Notes: generated by a model from the letters alone, not told the origin. 64,000 bases of DNA from Trachythela sp. YZ-2020 (GCA_016169945.1 JADLSH010000164.1:1364001-1428000); one strand, 5' to 3'. Counted from the stretch's first letter, positions 23,931 through 34,855 are shown. Numbers and translations are program-made.

Positions 23931-24592
23931 CATACTGATGGAGGTTTGTGTAATGATGGCTCTTCAAAACACGCTCTGTATTTCCCCCACAGCTGTTGGC
24001 TGATGTCTTTATCACAACACTCCATGTGCCTGATAAATCCACATGCAGTATCACACAAGAAGACCAGCGGAAAATGTGTCAAAAAGACATATATAAATCT
24101 GCAGCATCTGGTACTGACTCCTGCAAAGTCAAGAACTTTGAAGCTGCTGTCACCTAAATGTAGTAAAATATAATACAAATGAGCTGCATGACAATACAAA
24201 TGTAAACTCAAGATAAACAGTACAATTAATTATCTCAAACAACACCCTTGTCAAACGTATACTTGTTACATTTGGAAGAAAAAACCAGGTGCAAACATCA
24301 TATCATTGTACCGTAAGAGTGCAATGATATGATTATCACTTACAACTGTAGCAAATACAGTACAACACAACACATTTTCAAGCACTAAAATATTGTACAT
24401 ACCCCATGACGACAAACAATGTGGTAAAATCCTCCAGTGTGCCCTGGGACCTTGGTGAACCCATGACAAGGGCATGAACCAACAAGCAGAGTTTCATATG
24501 TTTGTAGGTCAATTTGCATTTTTACCTAAAGTGATAGGAATTTTTAAGTTGTGTTGGTTTTTCTCTTGAGGCTCTCCAGCCATAGCAGCTAG

Positions 24593-24672
24593 CTAACCCA
24601 TTAGCAGTTTGGCAGGCAGAGTAGAATACTAAAGTAGGCACATCTGGGTGCCATTGCCAGCTAATGGGCTAA
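24593..24672. mobile_element. Short MITE, TTAACCCATTA family
   Basis: Starts taacccattagcagtt and ends ccagctaatgggcta, with the middle gagtagaatactaaagtagg seen in the other copies of this family near 56.6, 59.3, 59.6 and 62.6 kb. It lies in an intron-sized gap of the transposase-like gene. Confidence 0.7.
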
Positions 24673-25479
24673 ATGACTCAACTATTAAAATGTCAGATTA
24701 GTTGCTTAGGCCCGAAAAATAAATTGTATACATTTGTTAGGAACATTTCAATTCCCACAAACAAAAAACTTTTCCACATTGTTTATTTACGTACATGTAT
24801 ATTTAATAATAGAATTTCATAATTGTATCAACATAATTCTACCACAGGACTGGCACAATTGCTTTAAATTTTCTGCATTAAGTTGCTGAACTTTTGTCAT
24901 GTCAATTTTCTGACTCACAATTGTGTGGTGCAAAAGAGCTGGATCTCCTAGACTATACATAGGAAATAAAATGTACTGTGCAACAGACTCTTTGCTAATA
25001 AAGGTACCATACTGGATTATTAGCACCTGCTTGAAGTACTGTAACCCTGTATGTACTGTAATTTACATGATTTGCAAACCTTCACTTGGTTTCCCATGTT
25101 GGTTAAGGAATTGGCTGTTCTTCTCTGTTTCAGTGTTAAATACACACAATCCTCTTATCGCTGGAGCCATGATTGGTGGTATAACTGAGACAGGCACTTT
25201 AAATTTCTCTGTATGGGTATATGTTGTACATTCAACCCAATGTTTCCTTAATGTTTCGAGAAACTCCTCAAGTGAGACAGGTCTGTCATTTGATGTGGAC
25301 TCAGGCTTCTCTTGTGCATAGTCAATCTGTTAGCAAGTCTGTTGTTATTTCACTGGTATCAGTGGTATGTAATTATGCATTATCCATGCTAAGTTAGCAA
25401 GTACAGTACATACATGAATAGAGAGAGGCTTCATGATCAAACCACCTGAAAATTTCAACAACGTTTCAAGCAACTTATT

Positions 25480-26036
25480 GTTAGCGGGTATCAATTCGAA
25501 GACGATATCGTCTTAGAATTTTGCATCTTTCATATCTTCGGTTCAGTGCATGCTATGTAGATGACAATACCACCGTTCGATTCAGCGTTTTACAATCTCT
25601 TTAGAGAAGTAAATTGTGTTTGTTTACAACGCTACGCTTTGCACCCTAGCGTATTGAAAGTACCAGCAATCGATTCCTCATGATGTCATTGCCTAGATGG
25701 CGGATTTTCATTGGTTTATAGCAATTAACACTGACCTTATATGGCATTTCGTAATTTACATGAACTACAATTTGTGTATTAACATTTGCTCGAAAATAAT
25801 AAATCTTGCTATGGCAATTCCGATTTATTTCAACAATAATTGTAAAATTTTTAGATAATTTATGAACATGTATGTAATATGAACCGGGACAAACTAAATA
25901 TAATTTTAAAGAGGAAGTCATAAGCTACCGAATGACGTGTGTCCTGTTGCCAGAGAATAAACACGTCTGGAGATATTTACATTTGAAACAACTGATCGTA
26001 ATTATGGCGCAAGCGACATTCACGATAAAGAGTTAA
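25480..26036 (-). repeat. Dispersed repeat, inverted relative to 34170-34855
   Basis: The region matches 34170-34855 in inverted orientation over many blocks (for example caataattgtaaaattttta, gtaaattgtgtttgtttaca, accaccgttcgattcagcgt). The right end here has cgataaagagttaa, and the matching opposite end of the other copy also has cgataaagagttaa. This suggests TIRs beginning TTAACTCTTTATCG and therefore a MITE-type element with TTAA ends. Boundaries are approximate. Confidence 0.55.
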
Positions 26037-26069
26037 GGCCCTTGGAACACTACTAGTTTTTTATACAAA

Positions 26070-26162
26070 GCCATTTCATAAGATACTGTAAATGCACAAC
26101 GCCATTTCATAAGATACTGTAAATGCACAACGCCATTTCATAAGATACTGTAAATGCACAAC
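26070..26162. repeat. 31 bp tandem repeat, 3 perfect copies
   Basis: The unit gccatttcataagatactgt followed by aaatgcacaac is present three times without mismatch (26070-26100, 26101-26131, 26132-26162). It begins immediately beyond the 5' splice site at 26174 of the transposase-like gene, so it would lie in that intron. Perfect identity points to recent expansion. Confidence 0.95.
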
Positions 26163-26753
26163 CATGATATTTACCTCACTGATGTCACAATTTTTTTCAT
26201 TCCCATCTCCAAAATAAACTTCACCAACCACACCACAAATCCCACATATCCCAGCATCCAAATTGCATTTGGTAAAAGCCTCAAAACAGTAAAAACCATT
26301 GTACAGGTGATTTGCAATGTTCTAGTTCATTTGCTGTTGGTGATTCCTGTAAATAGAAATATTGCACTGAAATACCCCATGCATATACACATTAACCTGA
26401 CAATAACTGGCAGTATCCTACCACTGAATAGTAAAATTGTCTGGTATTGTAGAGTGCATTGAATATGGTAGTGTGTACTTCATTTTTTTAGTTCCAAAGT
26501 TATCTTACGCGAATCTGTTGGAACTGTACTTTCTTCACAATCAGCAACTGATGATTCCTGTGCAGCATTTGATGCATATCCCATGTCTGCATGTTTGCCT
26601 ACACCCAGTGACAACAAGATATGAATGTGGGTGCATATCTTTCAGGATTTTTGCTGTTTGGCTCTCACCATTGTGCTTTTGCAGTCTTTCGGACAGCACC
26701 AAATAGTTTTTCTGTTGCACGCACATGACAGTAGCCAGCAGTACTGTTCGTAG

Positions 26754-27087
26754 AATACTGGGTTTGGTGGATAATCCAAGTGAGTAGATATATACACAAT
26801 TTAAGACCTAACCTGGAACGGTTGCGAAAAATGCAATACTAGGTCCTCTGGCAGGAATTGAACCCATGGCCCTGCAATTCCCGTGCACCGCTCTAACCAA
26901 CTGAGCTACAGAGGCCAGTTGCTGAGCTGTAACCGTAAGTTCTGTATATATAGGTTATCGGGTGTGTGGGTTGTGATAAGGTAAACTTCAAAGATTTTCT
27001 TGCACTTCACTTGGTTGAACTAGAATACTGGGTTTGGTGGATAATCCAAGTGAGTAGATATATACACAATTTAAGACCTAACCAGGA
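26754..27087 (-). mobile_element. tRNA-derived SINE, copy 2, 14 bp TSD and 63 bp terminal repeats
   Basis: Flanked by AGTACTGTTCGTAG on both sides (26740-26753 and 27088-27101), a perfect 14 bp TSD. 26916-26842 on the minus strand folds like a tRNA, with A box TAGCTCAGTTGG, B box GGTTCAATTCC and acceptor-like ends GGCCTCTG and CAGAGGACC. A 63 bp segment is repeated without mismatch at the two ends (26751-26813 and 27021-27083), so the insertion is 334 bp with LTR-like terminal repeats. It splits a coding block of the surrounding transposase-like gene; the frame reads through if the insert and one TSD copy are ignored. Confidence 0.88.
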
Positions 27088-27315
27088 AGTACTGTTCGTA
27101 GTTGCTTTGTCAAAGACACAATACATAGTGGGAGACACGTGTACTGCTATCGGCAAACCATTTTCTGTACTTGCTGCAGCAACCTCCATTAGACTTGCCC
27201 ATGTGCTATCATCACATAGCTTATCAAATGTTCTTAACGGACTGATGCAGTCTTTAAGCTTTTGCAGATGCTCACAACTATAATCTGCAATTTTTTCGCT
27301 TTGCCCAAAAGTTGC

Positions 27316-28080
27316 TCTATTTTGTAGACAGATGGGTTGGTGACAAATTGCATGACTTTTTCTTCTTTAATCACTATTCACCGGTCATCATGCGGTCATC
27401 ATGCATGCTGGTATTTGAAATGTATGAACCTCCAATGCAGCCCATGCATAATAACTACACACTTCCTGTTGCACACCAGAGATATTTGAGGCATACAGGA
27501 GTCATGTTATGTGTTTCTTGTTTGGGCAAATTTCCTAGCTAAGCCATAGCGCACATAGAAATTAATATTCTGATAACTTTTATAGAAACGTACAGTAGAC
27601 CACAGACTTGGCTACGGCTACGAGATTATGATTGCGCGTGAATAATACAGGTAGAAAATGCAAAAATTAGTGAAATATATGCGTGAATATACTAATAGAA
27701 CAAAACGCTTACCTTTATCCATTGCCACAGCCGAATAAACTACATTTATGTTATTGTTCCGAACAGCAAATATTGTTAAAATAACTACATTTGTTTTTCA
27801 GGTAAACGGCCAAACAATCTTAATCTCCTCAAAATTTGTTACCTCTGATGTCTAACCTTAAACTGCACTGAGTTTGCACACTTAGCACACACACATGTCA
27901 CTCGTGACAATTGTGACCTACACATATTCCTAGTCTGTGGGGACCAAATTGAGATATTTTGTCATTCGTGTCGTAAAATCCAATTATCAAACATGTTTGA
28001 TATTTCTTTCTCAAACTCATTAATTATTCATGAGCATTTTACCCAATCAAACAGCTTCATTGCATCATGTGAATGGGCTT
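27316..28080. other. No recognisable gene
   Basis: A minus frame near 27370-27240 (segment VTNPSVYKIEQLLGKAKK) may be part of the neighbouring transposase-like gene, but I see no join. The rest has no recognisable content. Confidence 0.35.
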
Positions 28081-28084
28081 TCAT

Positions 28085-28170
28085 ACCCGATAAAACACTC
28101 TATCAAACACTAGTTGTTCCTCATCAAACACTAGTGTTTCCCTATCAAACACTAGTGTCTCATGCTAATT
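28085..28170. repeat. Irregular tandem repeat of ATCAAACACTAGTGTTTCC
   Basis: Three consecutive units of about 24 bp (tatcaaacactagttgttcc, catcaaacactagtgtttcc, tatcaaacactagtgtctc), preceded by a partial one. Each holds the palindrome AACACTAGTGTT or a close version. The array lies about 100 bp beyond the 3' end of the minus-strand Crypton-like gene and may be part of that element. Confidence 0.8.
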
Positions 28171-28269
28171 AAACAAAAAACACGATACGATTGCAGGTTA
28201 TATTTATTAGCACACAATTTCAATACATATTTTCACACTTCATTAATTCGTTCACATACTATTAACATG

Positions 28270-29345
28270 AACATTAATCTTACAATTCGTAGACTACACA
28301 AGACAACAATTCACCGGTAAGCGGCCCTGAATTAGAAACCTCCGAAGTAGTAACCTCTAAACAAGCTTTGGAGGTTTCGCTATTTGAATATGAGGAACTT
28401 GCACCGAAGTTAATTTTGGGTGCCAGTACGTTAGAAACAGCAACAGCTTTCGTTTCATCACATTTCTCGTACTTATATAAAGCGTTTGATCTGTGGCCCG
28501 TTCTATCCCTACACCACCGTTAAACAAGGTAGATGCACATGTTACTCGCAATGAATGGCTTGTTTTACGCTCAAAACCTGCCGATTTACACAACAAAGGC
28601 AAAATTAATTCCCACTGGCAATTTGTCGTATGCAAATGTCTTGCAATTTGAGTGCTCTAGTACTACATCAATATACATTTGGTAAATCTGTACTAAGCAC
28701 GGGCCCGTGTTTCTCATTAACGGCATGACAAATATGCTTTACTACACGTGGCTCATATTTTAAGTCTGTGAGTCCACCGTGGTACGTTTTAGCCACGTCC
28801 TCTTCAAAGCGAATAAAGTTAACACCGATTTCAAAGTTGCCAACCACAATATTTCTATGCTCACCACCCCGCAGACCAAACAGTTTACCGTTATAATAAT
28901 ATACCGCATTCAGCAATGTCTTAGCTGATCCTTTCCCTAATAAACCCATTCGCCAAAAGGTTTCTTCCTCGTCTTCTGTGACAGGCAATTTCTCCTTTTG
29001 TCTTGTCTTTAAAGTCAGACCGTTTCTTGTACCATCTTTCATTTCGGCGTCGAGTGCGTGGCGAAAGATTAGAAACCTTCAAAACAAAAATAAGGATGCT
29101 GAATAAAGTATTTTAACAACATATTCTGCCTTATGCACTTTAAGCACAACAGCTGTGTATAATAACATTAAAATAATTACCTGTTGTCGTTAGCATTCAG
29201 TATATTAAAATCAGTACTCGGCCTTTTCTCCACAATAAAGCGACGAATAGCACTAATAATTCCGCATAGTGTTCTTGGCGGATAACGCTCTTGTGAAATT
29301 TTTGAGACCTCCTGTACAAATTGAAGAAACAGCAACTCCCTCAGC
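28270..29345 (-). pseudogene. Crypton-type tyrosine recombinase gene, minus strand, degenerate
   Basis: An upstream exon (about 29345-29181; FLQFVQEVSKISQERYPPRT, IISAIRRFIVEKRP) ends at a GTAATT donor and joins in phase to 29076 (LIFRHALDAEMKDG, EEETFWRMGLLGKG, FGLRGGEHRNI). Later frames supply KTSHSLRVTCASTLFNGGV (catalytic Arg block) and RTGHRSNALYKYEKCDET (His and nucleophilic Tyr block), then a C-terminal tail ending at the stop near 28282. This is the DUF3504/Crypton-derived recombinase architecture also found in host QRICH1 and ZMYM proteins. At least three frameshifts separate the blocks, so the copy is dead. No TIRs are expected for Cryptons. Confidence 0.78.
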
Positions 29346-29383
29346 TAACCCTGCCACAAAATAATAAAAACCACCGAACCGCA

Positions 29384-29393
29384 CGCTTTTATA
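29384..29393 (-). promoter_or_regulatory. Possible TATA box upstream of the Crypton-like gene
   Basis: On the minus strand agTATAAAAGcgtgcgg lies about 45 bp upstream of the first recognisable coding block. Position and a good TATAAAAG match make it a plausible core promoter. No start codon was identified between it and the coding block, so a non-coding or missing first exon would be needed. Confidence 0.35.
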
Positions 29394-29449
29394 CTCTTTG
29401 AACAACAACATTCCACGCTGCCACTGATGTCACTGATGTATATATAACC

Positions 29450-30160
29450 TTGAAATACAGTAGTGCATATGACAAAACATCGCAAGTCCCACAACAGTGG
29501 CTCATTGGTTCAAAAACGAGTTCAAGTGTTTGCCATGGTCAAACCACGAAGTTGTGTGCGACTTCAATAAAAAAATCGAAAGTGTTCACAATTAAAAGAA
29601 CCCAAGTTCCAATGCAGAATATAGTAGGTTAAGAACATTACTGGAAGCTGCATATACTGAACTAAAAAAGGCTCAGGATGCGACCAAGAAGGCAATCAGT
29701 GTTAAAAAGAAAATATTATGAATGAGCAATCTTGATACTACTATATATATAATGATGTTTACAAATCTATTGTTGTTATAACTGTTGTGGTTAAATATAT
29801 TAAGATTATACCAGACCTCTGAAATGTTAACAGTTATATATAAGCAGATGATTTGGCATTCTCACGTTTGTTTAATACATGTTTTGGGGCATATTGCATT
29901 GTGCACACCAAACAGAAATTACTTTCCACACAAGTTCTACTGCCATAGAACACCCTTCAGAAATCATTAGCCCTTTCTCATTCTTTTCTAATGCCTCAGC
30001 AGCATTATCAGACAAAATGCAGTCCCAGAACAAATTAATTTGAAACTAATTCAATTCAATTTTTAGTGCATCGCAGATAAAATTGGTACCCATACGGCCC
30101 ATACCACGGGAAAAATTCACTACACCATTCTTATTGATGTTGTGTGTTGTAGTATGCATG
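29450..30160. other. No recognisable gene
   Basis: Short plus frames only. One (around 29640-29720, LEAAYTELKKAQDATKKA) is Lys/Ala-rich and helical, but has no start or neighbours that make sense. Nothing else is supported. Confidence 0.35.
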
Positions 30161-30162
30161 TA

Positions 30163-30420
30163 CTACCCTTCAGAAATTTATATCACGACTTCCTCCCGGC
30201 CCAGAAAATATTGTCCAAATTTCAACTCCCCCCGAAATATCTCGTACAATTTTCACACCCCTCAGAAAACCTCGTCCAAATTTTAACCCCTTCCCCTCTG
30301 TGAGGTTTTAACCTTCCCCTCTGTTCGTGTCCATATCTTCATCACCCCTCAGAAATCACATTTTCACCACCCCTCGGAAATCTCATCTCCATATTTCTAC
30401 CACCGTCAGAAACTCTTGTC
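30163..30420. repeat. Degenerate minisatellite, ~30 bp unit (cccctcagaaatctcgtcca)
   Basis: At least seven imperfect units carry cctcagaaa, cccgaaata, ctcggaaat or gtcagaaac followed by tc(g/t)tc-type strings and runs of C and T. Strand composition is strongly pyrimidine-rich. The frames over it are not genes. Confidence 0.7.
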
Positions 30421-30837
30421 TATATGGGGATATGAAATGGAATGGCCCCTTTCACTTGCCACATAGAAATGTATCTGTTCAAGGTGATCCCACTGTTGCC
30501 CGTGAAGGAGTAATATTCTACAAGTCTACTTTGGCCCTAAATTGTATAAGTCATACATATTTTGTTCAAACAACATACACTTCATTCATTCATTCATTCA
30601 GTAACTTGTAAAGAATAAGAGATTGATCTTTAAAAGAATATATTTACATAAATATCACAGATATATATTATACAAAGTTTATTCATTGTATCATATTAAT
30701 TGTTAAATGAGGTTAGATTTACAGTATGCAGGTGGCAAAATAAAATGGCTGATATAAATTACATAAAATAACAAAGATTAAATTTTATGATGTCAATGAT
30801 GAGACATGTTAGGTTCACAATCTTCTCAATAGGTCAT

Positions 30838-30906
30838 AATATAATATGTAATATAATATATAATATAATATTATAATAATATTATAATATATAATATAAT
30901 ATTATT
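30838..30906. repeat. AT-rich palindromic microsatellite
   Basis: Nearly pure ata/tat repeats (aatataatatataatataat and its complement around a centre near 30872) that could extrude as a cruciform. Just upstream of the plus-strand Crypton-like gene. Confidence 0.85.
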
Positions 30907-30989
30907 CATTTTTCGTAAACTTGCATTCTAATTGGTCGATTTTATATAGCAACAACACCATGGCCGTGCCGTTATAGTTTATAGCGAAA

Positions 30990-32492
30990 TAAACAAAAAT
31001 TAGCGACGACGAAATTGAGATAATCCTAGATGAGTCAACCCCATAAAACACAAAAAGAGCTACTGCTTGGGGTGTTTCCGTGTTTAAAGGTAAGCATGTG
31101 TTATTTAAGTCTAAAAATTATAAAGTGGCGAAGTAAAAAAAGACTCAAAAACATATTTTCGCTTTTCGGTTTAACAGATTGACTATCAAGGAAATACCCT
31201 CAAGAAACGTTGGAAAGTTCTTCCCATGACATTCCTTGTCAGAGACTAAAAAGTTTTGAAAAGCTGAAAAATCGCCCAAATAACACTACAGTCCTTCAGC
31301 ACACCTGTCCATTCGTGCAGCACTTGACCGACACCTTTCCTTGTTGCCAGCGTTCAGCAACATATCCATCATCCGAGACCAGAATTTCAAGGCTGCAAAC
31401 AAATATCTGAATGCCAAACTAAAGCTGATAAAGTCTGAGGGACAAGGCAAAGTCCATCATCATTAATCTATTTCGGCAGAAGATATTACAAAGTGCTACG
31501 AAACGGAAGTGTTTGGTGACAAAATGCTGTTAAGTTTACTTCGTGTGAACTGGTTCAATATAAGCCTTCATTTTTGCCGCCGAGGCCGCGAAAACCAAAG
31601 GTGTCTTACAAAAGAAAGCTTGGAGATTAGGGCGGATGCAAATGGTGCTGAACATGTGCAAATCATGTGTCGGATGCTTTACCAGTCACGGTCGGCGTTC
31701 CACAGGGTAGCATATTGGGACCACTTCTGTTTATTATCTATATAAACGATTTGCCAGGAATTGTCAATCATTGCCAAGTATCTATATACGCTGATTATAT
31801 GATTTTGTACTGTTTTTCGTCGTCGACGGATGGAATAGAGGATTCCCTTAATGCAGACCTTGAAGTGGTGATGGACTGGTTAAATATGAACATCAAGGCA
31901 GGCTTGCAGATAAAGCGGTTGATGAAGGAGATCCCAAAATGTTCACCACTGGGACAATGCAGTGCCCTGTGAGATATTTCAAAAAGCTCCTCGCTATTCT
32001 AAATCCAAATCAAATGGCTCTATTCCAGAAACCTAAAAGAAATTTCACGAAAGCTGATCAGATCTGGTTCGAAAACAGCCCAATTGGCGTGAACAATATA
32101 TCAACAATGATGAAAAAAATTTTAATTGATGCGAATTTAAGCCAAGTTTACAGCAACCATTGTGTGAGGTCGACTACCATTACTGCTTTAGCCGTCGCGG
32201 GAATACCCATCCACAGAATTATGCAAACCTCGGGCCATAGATAATGAAGTGAAGCAAGTGTGAAATTCTACTGTGATAGGCAAACCTTGGACAAAGAAAA
32301 GGAATCTTCTAACATTCTTGCAAGATTTGAGAACAAATTGCAAGTACAACGCCAACAGGATTGCGACGTTCCGGAAAGCCATACCGAGACTTGCAGGAGC
32401 CAAATTAAAAACAACATTGTTGCCAACATAAATCAGTCCCCGACATTAAATTTTCTTCGCAATGCAGCATTCAATAACTGCAGTCACATTTA
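30990..32492 (+). pseudogene. Crypton/DUF3504-type recombinase gene, plus strand, split by LINE sequence
   Basis: A first block (30995-31089; DDEIEIILDESTP, TKRATAWGVSVFK) ends at GTAAGC. A second begins after ttaacag at 31179. Reading shifts frames, but the blocks ALDRHLSLLPAFSN, NFKAANKYLNAKLKLIKSEG, ISAEDITKCYETEVFGDK and NISLHFCRRGRENQRCLTKES follow in order to about 31655. After inserted LINE sequence, [49 protein letters not shown] (catalytic Arg) and IMQTSGHR (His) follow. Two stops come next, then SVKFYCDRQTL with the likely nucleophilic Tyr. The protein family matches the Crypton-related KIAA1958/ZMYM-like group. It is inactive. Confidence 0.75.
31660..31910 (+). mobile_element. LINE reverse transcriptase fragment inside the Crypton-like gene
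   Basis: Encodes [20 protein letters not shown] and then [11 protein letters not shown] motifs B/4 and 5 of a CR1/Jockey-type LINE, followed by [17 protein letters not shown]. The catalytic YADD is changed to YADY. It begins and ends abruptly between two consecutive parts of the recombinase, so it was inserted there or captured by recombination. No poly(A) tail or TSD is visible. Confidence 0.75.
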
Positions 32493-32757
32493 ATATTGTT
32501 AAAAAGTAGAAAGTGTGTTTACAAATGAGGTAATTATAAAAAGGTTTTGGTTGTAGTGGACGATGTTCAGAAAATATGTTTATCTCTGTTGAAAAATTCA
32601 TAAATCAATAATTTAATAAGCACTTATATGGCTTACTTAATTTGTTAATTCTTGTCGAAATTGATTGTAAATATATAATTTATAAATAAAATGTTAACAA
32701 AATCTTGTACATTTGAAAACATGCATGTGTTTACTCAAAATGAATATAAAAAAACGT

Positions 32758-32929
32758 TTAAAGCACTCTTTGTTTGTGCGTTATCGGGATTTACATGCAC
32801 CCATTCACAAACAAGGAACGAGAAGTTTAATACTGCACTCGGCTTTGCCTTGTGCAGTATTAAACTTCTCGTTCCTTGTTTGTGAACTTGTGCATGTAAA
32901 TCCAGATAACGCACTCACAGAGTGCTTTA
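32758..32929. repeat. Long hairpin, ~80 bp arms
   Basis: Arms 32758-32838 and 32851-32929 are near-perfect complements (inner 38 bp exact, including gaacgagaagtttaatactg), separated by a loop of about 12 bases. It is preceded and followed by AT-rich DNA. It is a palindromic MITE-like unit; the outer ends read ttaaagcactct/agtgctttaa. Confidence 0.88.
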
Positions 32930-33189
32930 ATCCTTAAATATAATATAATCATGTACAGTATGTGAGAAAATTGTAGATGCACAGATGTTGTCAGGATAAC
33001 AGATGTTGCCAATACACACGTGCACAGTTTTAAAAGCCTTTTTAACCATCTTGATACATGATATCAACATTTCATAATAATAGACAGTATATTTAAAATA
33101 CATTTGCACTAATACAAGTAATAGTGAATTACAGTACTTTTACAAGCATAAAATTATGGAGAATACTGTTACTTCTTAAAACTAGGAAA

Positions 33190-34150
33190 TAAAGTTATGT
33201 TAAAAAGATCGTAATTTAGATTATAAACCTAATTGACAACGGTCATGACTTATTCATAGTACGTAAGCACATAGCTGGAAAGAAACTGTTCTTAAATCTG
33301 TCGGTCCTACACTTAAATAGGCTAAAATGACTAGAGTGGCACAGTTCTCTGCCATGCAACTCAACCCGAGTCGGAGGTAAAAGGCGGTTAAGGCGTGATG
33401 ATGGTACTGCTATTTTACCCAACACCTTACAAAGGGTATCACGACGGTCTGATAGATGGGCAAGAGAGGAGGTATCAAGCGCAGCTGAATAGGACATGGT
33501 TGGATATAAAATCCGTAGAGCACGGCGTTGAATCCTCTCGATTTTATCAGAAAGGTAGGAGGGGATAGATGTACGCCAGGCTGCACAACAGTATTCTAGC
33601 ACAGATCTGATAATTGAAATGTAGATAGTCAGGAGGTCATGTGCGGAAACACTGGAGTTATGCAACACTCGCAAAATGTGGAGTTTCTTTGAAGCTTTGG
33701 ACGTAATGGAATCAACATGGGTGTTCCATTTTAGGTTGTTTCGTAAGGTGACCCCTAGCAGTTTAAAACAAGTGACCTTCTCCAATGGTTGGGAGTGGAT
33801 CGATAATGTGGAAGACAGTTCTTGTGGAGGGTTGCGGAGAAAAGAGATGGTAAAATCCTTGCACTTTTTAGAGTTGAGATCATGTTGTATTCCGGGGGGG
33901 ATTTGCGATGGATGGCTTGGCAAGATGGTGACGTCATCAACAAACATCCAATTACTAGACCTCAACGGGGAATGGCTGGCAAGATTGTTAATCATTACTA
34001 GGAATACGATGGGGCAAAGCTTGGTGCCTTGCGGGACACCGGCAGTAACAGGAGCCCAGTTAGAGGTAAATTGGTTAACTTTTACAGACTGCATCCGACC
34101 AGACAAAAAGCGATTTCCATTGTTTATCATGGAAGTATTTAAGTAGTATG
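33190..34150 (-). mobile_element. Jockey/CR1-like LINE, 5'-truncated RT and C-terminus
   Basis: The minus frame (34146-33243) carries TAGVPQGTKLCPIVFLVMIN, MFVDDVTIL (FADD-type motif with Val), FKLLGVTLRNNLKWNTHVD, then the C-terminal region SIIRSVLEYCCAAWRTSIP and IQRRALRILYP, the standard ending of these ORF2 proteins. Between IQHDLN and KKCKDFTISF about 15 residues found in relatives are missing in frame, a small deletion in the RT thumb side. The 5' half of ORF2 and all of ORF1 are absent. The rest of the frame is open, so this truncated copy is fairly young. The 3' UTR runs to about 33190. Confidence 0.85.
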
Positions 34151-34169
34151 GAAGTATTGGTGGGTACAT

Positions 34170-34855
34170 GCTGTATTTATGATCAGTTGTTTCAAATGTA
34201 AATATCTCCAGACATGTCATCAGGACACGCATCATTCAATAGCTTATGAATTCCTCTTTAAAATTATATGTGGTTTATCCTGTTCATATTACATATCCAA
34301 ATTAATTTTCATACATGTTCATAAATTATCTAAAAATTTTACAATTATTGTTGATATAAACCTGAATTGCCAGAACAGGATTTAGAATTTCCAAGCAAGT
34401 GTTCCACAAAAGTTGTAGCTCATGAAAAAAGAATTATTGTTGGAAAGTCTCATTGCCTTTGATGAAGTAGAACTTTTTTTTTGAAAGTCATACAAATGAC
34501 AGAAATTGTTGAAATAAATTCCTTGCAGCGAAATAAATTATGAAATGCCATATAAGGTCGGTGTTGATTGCTATAAACCAATTAAAATCTGCCATCTAGG
34601 GTGCAAATTCCCGGAGGTTTCGCTTTGTTGTGGAAGCGTGCGCTGACAATACCGACTTCGCATTTTCACAAGAATTGTCATAAAAGGGCCAGATTATGTC
34701 AGCCACATAGCGTTGTAAACAAACACAATTTACGTATCTAAAAAGATCAAGAAACGCTGAATCGAACGGTGGTATTGTTATCCACATGGATTGCACTGAA
34801 CCGAAGATAGGGTGATATTGCCCTAAATGATTGGAACTGGTCGATAAAGAGTTAA
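34170..34855 (+). repeat. Dispersed repeat, inverted relative to 25480-26036
   Basis: Shares many blocks with 25480-26036 in opposite orientation (see that entry), including caacaataattgtaaaattt (complement) and ctgaatcgaacggtggtatt. The right end carries cgataaagagttaa. The left end abuts the 5' side of the LINE fragment, suggesting the LINE inserted at or near this element's edge. Confidence 0.55.

Larger units (their letters stand above)
23936..27312 (-). pseudogene. Multi-exon transposase-like gene, interrupted by a SINE
   Basis: Successive minus-strand blocks read like one protein: 27312-27102 (CISPLRTFDKLCDD, GLPIAVHVSP), continuing after the SINE at 26739-26669 (VRATEKLFGAVRKTAK); 26598-26509; 26321-26175 (49 codons, HLYNGFYCFEAFTK, CGICGVVGEVYFGDGNEK); 25326-25080 (LEEFLETLRKHWVE); about 25026-24842; 24525-24403 (41 codons, CPCHGFTKVPG, GGFYHIVCRHG); about 24155-23936 (ESVPDAADLY, then after a one-base shift in a T run, FLCDTACGFIRHMEC). 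The two exons with counted codons are bounded by AG and GT and keep phase. The CHG-GGFYHxxCxHG and D-x-ACG pattern resembles large cnidarian transposase proteins (possibly KDZ-like), but I cannot assign it firmly. No element ends were found. Confidence 0.5.

Noticed and set aside
23640..23933. 97-aa minus frame in the GC-richer island
   Set aside because: No recognised domain, spans a poly-A run and simple GC-rich sequence; not supported as a gene.
26070..26162. CRISPR-like array
   Set aside because: Three perfect direct units with no spacers in eukaryotic DNA; simply a tandem repeat.
33676..34146. 156-aa plus-strand frame
   Set aside because: It is the antisense of the LINE reverse transcriptase, which has clear motifs on the minus strand.
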